Origin: Xiphias gladius
Lineage: Eukaryota; Chordata; Actinopteri; Istiophoriformes; Xiphiidae
Direction: 5' to 3'
Assembly (NCBI RefSeq): GCF_016859285.1
Contig: NC_053420.1
Location: 31,256,545 to 31,320,544 of the forward strand
Length of the DNA stretch: 64,000 nt
The position numbers and the translations under genes are program-made. Under the pieces are notes generated by a model, which was not told where the DNA came from, made no database searches, and worked only from the letters and a program-made list of their open reading frames with translations. Every line of letters begins with the position of its first letter. Position 1 is the first letter of the stretch. Below, one piece after another: positions 55,688 to 64,000 of the stretch.

Positions 55688-56656
55688 CTGAGGTGGCTGT
55701 GTTGTCGTCTCCCTCTTGAGCGCACTGCTGGTAGGGTGTCTCCGTGGTGGTATGGAGTCCTGAAGGAACACTTGATCCATGAGATAAGAAGAAAAGGGGG
55801 CTGGGTCGCCCAGAGACACTTGTCTTCCTACGACATCCCTTCTCTGAGACATCTTTATCTCCGCCAGACTGCTAAATATTACTGATGGTGGATGCAATCA
55901 AGTCCTTTGGGGATATTTTTTTTAACATAGTTTTTTTATTAATCGGTGTAACTAATGAAAGAATAAAGAAGGGAACATAAACAGCCACAAAATAAAAAAT
56001 AGATCCAAAAAAGCTTAAACTGATGTGGCAAAAAGGGGAGAAATGTGGGTAGGTAGAAAAAATCCTCAGCTTCTTCTTGGGCTTGGTAGCATTTTCACCA
56101 CTTGGTGACATTTGGGGTGATGGCAGTAGAAAAAAATGGGCAGGATATTCAAGCTTCTAGAGATTTTCAGCTGTTGATTACCAATGCTTAAGAGAAAAAA
56201 AATCTTCTGCCAATGTATTCTCATGGGGGGCAAGCTATCCGTATCCAGGTATCCCACAAAGGGCCAAGAGGATGATTTTAAACCTACAAACCAATCAAAA
56301 ACACTCCCCAGGGAACTGAAAAAGGGGTTATTAAGAAACAGACAATTGTGCACAAATACAAAGGAGACAATGGGACATTTCCATACAGAGGTACAGCATC
56401 ACGATACAAATATGCTTCCAATAATGACTCTGGGCCAAACTGGAATTTGGTTTTAACAAGGATCCAGTTTGTTGGACAGACTCGCTGTCCCTACTCTGCA
56501 TTATCAATCCGTGTTTCAAGTAACTAATCCAGAATAAAGTACAGCTAAAACTGGAATAACCCGGAGTCCATACCCGTTGGGTTGTTTATTTACTCTTGGC
56601 ATGGAGGCCCTTGTTCGAGTATGACGATCAGCTTGAGGAACAACTCTGCCGTCCAT
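55688..56656 (-). other. zc3h11a: zc3h11a 5' exons with an upstream reading frame of 88 codons
   Basis: Two exons with good borders and matching phase. One is 56656-56574 (acceptor ...TTACTTAAG|ATGG, donor ACGG|GTATGG). The other is 55868-55688 (acceptor TATTTAGCAG|TCTGG, donor CCTCAG|GTAAAG). Joined, they read MDGRVVPQADRHTRTRASMP, then RVNKQPNGLAEIKMSQRRDV, and stay open through ...FSSYLMDQVFLQDSIPP to the second donor. I do not recognise the peptide. It could be an upstream ORF, an N-terminal extension reached by an alternative acceptor at 54845, or chance. It lies between the zc3h11a promoter region and its start exon on the same strand. Human ZC3H11A is not known to me to carry this peptide. 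Confidence 0.5.
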
Positions 56657-56959
56657 CTTAAGTAACAGGAAAAATGCAGTCTAAAGTTACAAAATAGCAC
56701 TGACACGGAAATAAAAAGATAGAACGGCTCACAAACTTACTAACCCTCATTACAAGTAAAACAAACACTTTAATGTGGCCTCAACCACAACTGTCGTTAT
56801 TATTAGCGCAAGTTTCAGGTAACATGTCAGAAGGAACTAACTACATTCGACGTTTCCTGGCCAATAACACAACTCACTGGTCACCTTCTGTGTTGGTTCA
56901 AAATATGTATGGTCAAGAATTAAAAACCAAGACAGTCAAGAAAACAATCACATACTTAC

Positions 56960-57050
56960 TCTTGAATAATAAATAGTAGCCAAACGCTAGCTGGGACGAA
57001 CTACGACCGATTCCCAGCAGTGATGGAAAGATACTACTCGGGAAACGTTA
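56960..57050 (-). other. zc3h11a: Probable non-coding first exon of zc3h11a
   Basis: Minus-strand sequence ending TATTTATTATTCAAGA at 56960 is followed by a consensus donor, GTAAGTATG. It lies 0.3 kb upstream of the next 5' exon. The 5' limit is unknown; the first exon may begin as far up as about 57470. Confidence 0.5.
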
Positions 57051-57419
57051 GAAAAATGTTGATGTGACTCTAGATTTTTTTTAGTTAGCCTGGCTATCTA
57101 GTTTCAATTGCCAGAATGCTGTAACAATCTATTTAGTGTTTCATTCTCAACTCCAGGCACACTACGCTCGTGCGGTTTAGGGTTATTTAAGATTATGCTA
57201 AACAACAGAGGCCTACCTAAACCACCAATTTCTCCCGACCTTACCGTTAGCATTAGCTCAATGTTAAAACGGCTAATATTTTGTAATTACCCTAATATTC
57301 GCCTTTGTATTTTAACACTACAATACAGCTATATATATTGTGTAAACAAAGTATGCGGTGTTAATTACCAGTTTTAGATTTTAAAAGATTATAACAATTG
57401 TGTAATGTAGGAAAAACCT

Positions 57420-57500
57420 CGTTCCACTTCGTTGACTGCCGCAGCCGGACTCGGACTAAGGCAAAATGGCGGCAGCAGGATAAAAATCGACGAGGGTGGG
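57420..57500 (-). promoter_or_regulatory. zc3h11a: Candidate zc3h11a promoter with a YY1-like site
   Basis: A small GC-rich patch (GCCGCAGCCGGACTCGGACT) is followed by AAAATGGCGGCAGC at about 57463-57476, close to the YY1 consensus that often lies at vertebrate housekeeping-gene start sites. The position upstream of the 5' exons fits zc3h11a, a broadly expressed gene. The exact start site cannot be read from sequence. Confidence 0.45.
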
Positions 57501-57544
57501 CCACCCAGTTTGCTGCGTTTGGGTCGAATCAAAAGATTGTAATT

Positions 57545-57865
57545 TCTAGTACTCTACTGTGCTTCAAATAGAGAGCTCCCGTGATGACTTGCTTACTACT
57601 CTACTACAATTCAGAGATAATATTGTATTTTTTAATTTAAGTCAACCAACTACAATATGATACTTAAACATTATTGCATCAATAATAATAATCCATCAAT
57701 ATAATATATCGTGTTATACCACGCTATCTGGTGTCTCTTTTCTGCATGATTAATACCTTTACTTTTAATAGGCTACTTGAAGTACAAATTGCTAATGAAA
57801 ATTCATACGTTTACACAAATGAGATGCTGGATGCAAGAGTCTATGAATATTTCTTCCACTGCTGG
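57545..57865. mobile_element. Teleost hAT-type MITE, degenerate
   Basis: TACTCTACTACAATTCAGAG, an AATAATAATCCATCAATATA block, CCTTTACTTTTAATAGGCTACTTGAAGTAC-like sequence and an end of ATTTCTTCCACTGCTGG at about 57862 match the right two-thirds of the same miniature element family as 26104-26640. It lies just upstream of the zc3h11a promoter candidate. Confidence 0.5.
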
Positions 57866-59930
57866 TTTTGTTTTGTTATTAGAGTTTGTTGGTTCAATTA
57901 AGCGAACTAATTATGAACAATGAGAGTTAAACCGTTGCCTTAAATCAACTCATAAATAATAATCCCGCAGGAGAGCAGTGTGAGCCTCTTTTTTATGTTG
58001 CTGACATGTCTGAATGACACTTTTCATGTGATGTGGAAATGATGTGTAGTTTACTTATATGGAGAAGCCTTGTTTACGTATAAGCCTCGATGGTTGAAAT
58101 TATTGGTATAATTTATCAGTTACCGTGGCACTCTGGAAGATTTCAGTCCTGGTTGATTTGGCGACACCTGTAGTTACTGGTGGTAACAGCAAATGCTGTG
58201 CTACAGATCACATAATTCCGAGCGTCGCAAAACAAACCATTGTCGGTTGAATAAAGTAGTCAGGGGATAATTGTCCTTTTTCCATCACTCTGTGAGCAAC
58301 CGTGATCTGATTTTCTCCTGCACACGGCCCGAGTGTGACTGAGACGTTGGAGGTGTGCAGCCTGTCGCCTGCAGCTCTTCACTTAACTGATTACTATGGT
58401 TACTCCTTCTTGTTCCATTACTCCCGGCAATATTTCAAACTGATCCACTGTCCATAAAAGGCTTAAATTGACCCTTGTTTTGTTTTGTAGATGCAGTCTT
58501 GATGAATGATAGCGATAATGGCTTAGCTCACTAACAAACACACTGCATTTGCTGTGAGTACTTTTTAATAAAAGTCAACTCGTGTTTCACCAGTTAAATG
58601 CTTTTAATGCGAAGCTTTAGCAGTTGGAAATGTTCAGTTTGCATTAGCAGTAACTTAATACAACATTTTTAGGGGAATGTCGCCACAGACAACCAGTTAA
58701 TAATACTGCAAATATGGGAATATTGCAGTACTTTCATCATTGGGCCATTGGCTCAATCACCATTGTGTTACCTCATTCGGCAACAGATAGTGACTTAACG
58801 GACATTTATTTGTAGGAGAATCCAGATTGCCACTTTAAAATTATGATTTAAAAAGTATGCTAAGTTAGGTCAGGCCAATCTCATTTATACTATAAAAAAA
58901 AGGTATAGAAACATTGATATTATTAATATTTACATCTATGATTATGAATCAGAACTATTAAGTAATGAGGGTTATTAGATGAAATACATTATCATCTTTC
59001 TGGTTGTCATAAAAACTAATAACCATATTTTCTCATCTAAACGAGAACTTGTTGGAAATTCAAAGAGGGAACAGTGCTTCCAACATATAATACAGCATTC
59101 ACAATTCCCAGAAAGGGAAATGCAACTGTTTAAGCATATTCTCCACAACAAACACAGTTACCCTGTATTATCTTAACAAATCTTTAAAATTAGTGGGATA
59201 AAAAAAATGCAATAAGGTGACATCCTTTATTGATCAAAATTGCGTGATAACAATAACAACAGAAATAAGAATAATACATTCAATAATAATCGTACCTCCA
59301 ATAGTCGCCCACACACTGTCTCGCTTACTGCTGGTATACAAATTTCATAATTAATTTTCTTTTTAAAAATGATGTTGAAAGACGTGCTTTCCACCTGTTA
59401 CATATTCAGATGTGCTGACAAAACAGATGTTTTTTTTGTATTTATTTTAATTTTGTTTTGTTTTCATTTTTGAAGCTGTTACAGTAAACATAACGTGATA
59501 ACTTGGGGCAGTAAATCCGATATGAAGAGCGCACAGACTGTTCTGTTATTCACCGCGCTGACAGGTAGATGAGACCTATTACATCCAGATGGACTAAATC
59601 TAAACAAATAAAAGAAGTAATTTTCTCTGGTTGAAATGAACCAACTGAAGTTTCATGTGTCCATGAATACACACGTTCATTATTCTAAAAGTAACCGGAA
59701 GTGTTATTTATTTTATTTTGGTGAGTTTGACAGGGGTTCAGTTGTACAGGCTTTGACAGTAAGCTTAAGAGTTACTTGCCTGGCTGTTGCTCTGCCGCCT
59801 GCTGACAGTCAGTAGCCGTTGTATCGCATGCCACCGTTCGAATGTAAACGGAGTGTCTTTAAGTTAGCTTTACAACCAAACTGACAACTTCAGGAGTGAC
59901 AACAAACTACTTTTCAACTATTTCACGTCT
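57866..59930. other. Intergenic region between zc3h11a and sypl1
   Basis: No exon recognised. The two genes diverge across this interval, so cis-regulatory sequence is expected, but no motif stands out. The last 150 bases before the sypl1 ATG are less AT-rich and probably contain its 5' untranslated region. Confidence 0.5.
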
Positions 59931-59932
59931 CA

Positions 59933-60244
59933 ATGGATTCTATTCAGGTATGTTAGTTAAGCTAAATACCTAGGTTGACGTGAGTTAGCGTTAGCATGTC
60001 GCTAGCTGGGGTGGGTTACCATGGGCAGGGCTAGTTAGCCGCAAGGTGACAAACAGGTAACGATAGTTGTTTGGGTGCTATTATTAACGTTAATTCGTTT
60101 ACAACTGGCTACTGTTATGTTTGTGTATCTTTGTTTGTCTTTTTTACACACCTTGTTTGTTATACCCAGAAATGGGTGTCTGGATTCTCTCTGGATCTGG
60201 GACCACTGAAAGAACCTCTTGGATTTATTCGTGTCCTAGAATGG
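59933..60244 (+). CDS. sypl1: Synaptophysin-like protein 1 (pantophysin), first two coding exons only
   Basis: Four-pass vesicle membrane protein of the synaptophysin/physin (MARVEL domain) family; in mammals SYPL1 is found on small transport vesicles in many tissues. Exon 1 coding part is 59933-59947 (MDSIQ, donor CAG|GTATGT). Exon 2 is 60170-60244, after TATACCCAG, and reads KWVSGFSLDLGPLKEPLGFI and then RVLEW, with donor TGG|GTGAGT. LKEPLGFI-x-VLEW immediately precedes the first membrane helix in physins; the LNPLKEPLGFIKVLEW form is closest to SYPL1 and differs from SYP and SYPL2 starts. Both exons end in phase 0. The next exon, which should encode a FAIFAFATC-like first helix, is not found in the remaining 3.7 kb, so the gene continues beyond the window. 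The 40 codons seen are the N-terminal cytoplasmic segment. Paralogue assignment is less certain than the family. Confidence 0.82.
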
Positions 60245-60950
60245 GTGAGTAAAGCATTTAAAATGTCTCAGAATTAGATACGAAATAAGGCTAACGTTAG
60301 CGATAAGTTATCCATATCTGCGTACAGCCACCATATCTACTCAGCACTCTTCTCATTTGATCCTCGTGATCTTAATGTTTCCTTCTCCAGAAGTCCATTT
60401 CACAAATTCCGCCTACCGGACACTGTTTGCCGTGTTGTACACGGTCTTGTACATAGACTGAAGTGTGAAGGCCGAAGAGAACTTTAACAACTGTTGCAGG
60501 TTCCTCTGTCTCTGCTTTGTTCTTTTGTAACTTTGAAGTCCTCTCTTTTGACCTGAATTAAATAAATTATATTATGCCATATCTTGTGGATTTACGGATT
60601 TACTTGGAGCTAATGATTTCCCAAATGAAATGTTAACCTACATGAGGATGTCAAGTTTCTGCTAAAAACCCTTACACTTTTTCCATACTAAAACCTAATT
60701 AGGTGTTGCAGTGGACCAAACTGGAAGTTCCAGAAAATTCCCAGACATTGCGACTTTTCTATTGAAATAGTCCAGCTAAGATAACAGTTGTTGCATAAAT
60801 TAATACAATTAAGCAGTACCACTCAGAACAGGATTTTTGTTGATGCCATGTTTTACTGCAGAAAAAAAACATTCACAGTAAAGCAGATGATTATTTGAGT
60901 TTTGTAAAATGGAAAGCAGCATCTGATTTTGTGTGCCTGTGAACCAGCTC
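60245..60950 (+). other. sypl1: Start of sypl1 intron 2
   Basis: No exon recognised and the sequence is AT-rich. A GGCTAACGTTAGCGATAAGT palindromic stretch is near 60289. Confidence 0.5.
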
Positions 60951-60954
60951 AACA

Positions 60955-61270
60955 GTGGCATGAAAAAGTTTGGGTACCCCTGGTGAAAAATTTCTGTTGC
61001 TGTGAATAGCTAAGTGAGAAAAAAAGACCTGATTTCCCAAAGGAAATCCATCTTCTAAAATTTCAAAACAACAAAAAAGGAAAAGGGCCCGAAACAAAGG
61101 TTTGGACACCCTACATGGTCAGTCCTTAGTAACACCCCTTTTGGTAAGTATCACAGCTTGTAAATGCTTTTTTGAGCAGCTAAGAGTCTTTCAGTTCTTG
61201 TTTGGGGGGTTTTTCATCCATTCTTCCTTGCAAAGGGCTTCTACTTCTGTGAGATTTTTCGTGCCACTAT
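60955..61270. mobile_element. DNA-transposon-derived repeat
   Basis: GGCATGAAAAAGTTTGGGTA followed by CCCCTGGTGAAAAATTTCTG, then GGTTTGGACACCCTACATGG, GTAAGTATCACAGCTTGTAA and AAGAGTCTTTCAGTTCTTGT form a dispersed sequence I recognise from fish genomes as part of a DNA transposon. The left start resembles a terminal repeat; the right end is unclear and no intact transposase is seen. It lies inside the sypl1 intron. Superfamily not determined. Confidence 0.5.
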
Positions 61271-61274
61271 ATGT

Positions 61275-62950
61275 GCCTGTTGTGAGGAATGCCAGCTGTT
61301 GAGAATCAAATAGGTTGGATATATGTGCTACTGCTCAGTAGAACATGCTCTGAAATATTACTACCCTGTGAGTCTGTGCAATTAACTTCATAATGAGTAA
61401 TCTGAATGGACTGTGTACTAAAAAAGAAAACGGTTCAGAAATGACCCCTCTATGTGGCTACTGTGCAAACTGCTATATTACAGTAGGTAGTGCTGTGTGT
61501 ATTTAAGGCGTAAGCTTGTGGAGGAGGCATGTCCTGTTGGCAATTAACATATACAGCAGATATTATCTGTTCTACTGTGGAGTTTCACACCAGGAAGGCA
61601 AGTTTAAAAAGTCTGGCTTTATTGCACAATTTTTACTGTCCGGGTTGGATATCAAACTGCAATACTTCAATACTGAAGCGTATTATTTTCTTAGTTTTGC
61701 ACTGTTCTTCAGCAGTCATTGTTGTTCTGACTGTGAACCTTGTTATTTCCAATTTCTAAAGGCAGTTCAGCAAGTTAAATTTGTTACTCCAGTCTTCTCC
61801 AGTTTCAAGGCTGAAATAGACAGACTTCTTCCAGAGTGAGGCCATCCAGCTCTGGGCGAAACAGCTTGCTCCCTCTTCTACATACTCTGGGAAGATGTTT
61901 ATGATTGATATTAGTGAATGTCAAAGAGGTCTGAATGCCACAGCCTGCAAACATGGACATTAGCCAGTAACAGCAGTTTTTCACAGCTTCGGAGGGTGTT
62001 CATCGCTATTGGAGGCAGTGGTCTGGCTATTTTTGCAAACATGATCCGCTGGGTCTGTTTTTGGCTCATTATTGCCTTATGTTCACCTAATGTGATACAT
62101 ACAAATACAGGTTGTTGTATAAAATGTTAAATTGCAAGATTCAGAACCTTGTGACTGGCTGCTGTCTCTTATTTGTTCTGCCGCTCCCTGACCAGGAGAG
62201 GAAGTGACGAATGCTTCATTTGGTCTGTGGGAGGCTCAGTGGGCACTGGAGTTTGGACAGGGAATCCACGCTCTGTCTGAAGGGTTTATTTGGGGTACTG
62301 GCAGATTGGGCTGGGTGGGTCAAATAGGGCTGAGATGAAAGCTGAGAAATGTTGTGGAGATCCAGAGATTCCTGAAAGATGAAACCCACTTCTGAAAATC
62401 CTCACTGGGCCTGAAGCTTGCTAAATACTGCACTCAGTTTCTCTGTGTGTTTCTGTTGTTTATCTCTCTGTCTTTACTACACTCCTACAGCCTGCAGGCT
62501 GTTCCCCTCAGTGTTTTGTCCTGTGCTTTGGCCCACTGTATACAACTATTAAGTAGTTGAAAAGGTTTGGGAATGTGCTTTGGTAGATGTGGGTGTAAAT
62601 GAACAAATGACATTATTCTTGAGAGAAAGTATTGAAGCAAGAATTACATGCCTTAATCAGAAGCTTTTCATCGTACGAAGGATCTCCTGGGAGGGGGAGA
62701 GATGTGTGGATGTGTTTCTAGATACTGCAGTGTTCACTCATACATACTTTACACAATTATCACTGCAACACTGCCATTTGGTTATGAGAATAGAGCTTTT
62801 TTTTTTTTTTTTGTTGGCATTTTTATCTTATCATAGATATGCTGTATAAGCATATATGTTGGCTGATAATTTATAAGAGATTGCAGTACAAGATATGTTT
62901 GAAGTAATTTAGTGACAAGGGTTTGTTTTGTTGTTGTTTTCAACTGTAAA
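61275..62950 (+). other. sypl1: sypl1 intron, no exon recognised
   Basis: Open frames at 61516-61839 and 61918-62130 have hydrophobic stretches, but neither matches a physin transmembrane segment nor is framed by convincing splice sites. A poly-T run lies near 62800-62812. Confidence 0.45.
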
Positions 62951-62953
62951 ATG

Positions 62954-63133
62954 TAGAGCTGCAATGATTAATCATTAAGTCAATCGACAGAAAGTTAATC
63001 GGCAACTATTTTGATAATTGATAAATTGTCTCAGTCATTATTCTCTGGTTTCAGAGTAAGTATTTAAACATTTTATAGATGTAACAATAAATTGATTAAT
63101 CAAGAAATTGATTAATCATTACTTGCAGCCCTA
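62954..63133. mobile_element. Miniature inverted-repeat element flanked by TA
   Basis: The body is 62956-63131 (176 bp). The left end GAGCTGCAATGATTAATCAT and the right end, read on the opposite strand, GGGCTGCAAGTAATGATTAA are imperfect inverted repeats with the shared core GCTGCAA and a TGATTAATCA motif repeated inside. Both sides are flanked by TA (62954-62955 and 63132-63133), the duplication expected for Tc1/mariner- or Harbinger-type insertion. The GCTGCAA/TTGCAGCCCT ends are common in fish. No coding sequence. Confidence 0.72.
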
Positions 63134-64000
63134 ATAAAATGTACTATTCAGTACATGTCTTGGTCACAATTTTTTAAGAACCAAATTCAGCAGATCCTTA
63201 TCAAAATTGTTTTTCTGTGTTATTTGTTTCTTTGACATGCAATGAGTAGGGCTGGATATCAGCTCTGATCTCCCAATTTGATTTGATTTCCTTTCACAAA
63301 GTCCAGGATTGACTCATTTTGATATGATTTGACTCTTGATGATTCAGTTAAATCAGATAAATATCAATGTTTATTAAAGAATTAATCTCAGAATTCATCA
63401 ATTTTTCCTTGAATATGAAATTTTGTGAAGTACACATTATAGGCTCAACTATAAACATTTATAACCATTATTGTGGTTGTACAATTGTGGACCAAGGACT
63501 TATTTTTCCTAGCAAATGCAAAACCACTAAAACATGATCCATCTATATTATTTTAGGTCTACGTGTGCAAAACAAATGAGCAAGAATTTAAAAACAAAGC
63601 CTACACCCACTTACAAGGGCATCTTTAGACCAATGTGCAATCTTTTTCAGTCAATCCCTCTGTAAAATGTGATCCTCAGTCCCGTAAACTGCGGCAGGTC
63701 CGCATACACTGTGATTATTCACGTCAAAGTTGCCAAGATTGTAGTGACTAGAGGCAGCTCATATAGCAGCTATCATCTACATTACTTATGAATTCAAACT
63801 CTATTAACTTGTAATAACTCGATTTTCAAAAAGTAAACATTTTATACATCATGCAGCTGTAACTGAACCCCTTATAACAAGTAACCACTGCATACACATA
63901 ACATTTAATTCAGATGTACAGTAAATGTTAAATGAGAGAGGGTACAAATGCAAAGATCGAACATGCGATTTTAAGAAATGACATTGGATCAATCAAATAA
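63134..64000 (+). other. sypl1 intron or downstream sequence, no exon recognised
   Basis: AT-rich to the edge of the window. No open frame or repeat ends supported. Confidence 0.45.

Noticed and set aside
61918..62130. Hydrophobic frame near 62.0 kb considered as a later sypl1 exon
   Set aside because: It does not resemble the physin first helix or later loops and lacks suitable splice borders and phase.

Overview
The window looks like nuclear DNA of a ray-finned (teleost) fish. The evidence is long CA/TG microsatellites, fragments of Tc1-like transposons, L2/CR1-type LINEs and an RTE-type LINE end, hAT-derived miniature elements, introns with GT/AG borders, and vertebrate genes that have fish-style first exons. 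I see no prokaryotic, organellar or viral organisation. The species cannot be named from sequence alone.

Three protein-coding genes can be supported. (1) zc3h11a, minus strand, 54755 down to 47046. I traced 15 coding exons that join in one unbroken frame of 912 codons plus stop, with three CCCH zinc fingers at the N-terminus and the acidic C-terminus typical of the family. Two or three further 5' exons lie at about 55.7-57.0 kb and carry an upstream reading frame, and the promoter is probably near 57.0-57.5 kb. (2) A two-exon C2H2 zinc-finger gene, minus strand, 37883 to 35312, predicted 333 residues. (3) The first two coding exons of a synaptophysin-family gene, best matched to sypl1 (pantophysin), plus strand from 59933. 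The rest of this gene probably lies beyond the right edge. zc3h11a and sypl1 are divergent, with about 2.4 kb between the zc3h11a promoter region and the sypl1 start. A GC-rich block at 27.4-28.1 kb looks like a promoter with a minus-strand first exon (strong donor at 27760) of a gene whose coding exons I cannot see.

The left part (1-27 kb) is intergenic or intronic and heavily repeated. It contains a 330-bp hAT-type miniature element with a perfect 8-bp target duplication (2211-2556) and a 33-bp minisatellite in 12 copies (5427-5826). It also has an L2-type LINE broken by a 0.9-kb block that recurs nearly intact 2.4 kb downstream (7.3-11.4 kb), and a decayed Tc1 transposon (11.7-12.95 kb). 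A decayed minus-strand LINE (23.3-25.4 kb) follows, along with several short foldbacks. The middle (28-47 kb) holds Tc1 remnants (31.8-32.6, 38.3-38.9 and 39.6-40.0 kb), an RTE-like LINE tail (30.2-30.5 kb), a second LINE with endonuclease and reverse-transcriptase remnants (42.1-44.2 kb), and the zinc-finger gene. The right part is zc3h11a with a hAT transposase relic in one intron, then the start of sypl1 and further DNA-transposon debris.

The genes do not form a pathway. The points most worth checking are the hAT relic inside zc3h11a (which recalls the origin of mammalian ZBED6 in the same host gene), the reading frame in the zc3h11a 5' exons, the duplicated block whose first copy carries many small deletions, and the tandem duplication just upstream of a zc3h11a splice acceptor. 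I found no clear novel gene system.
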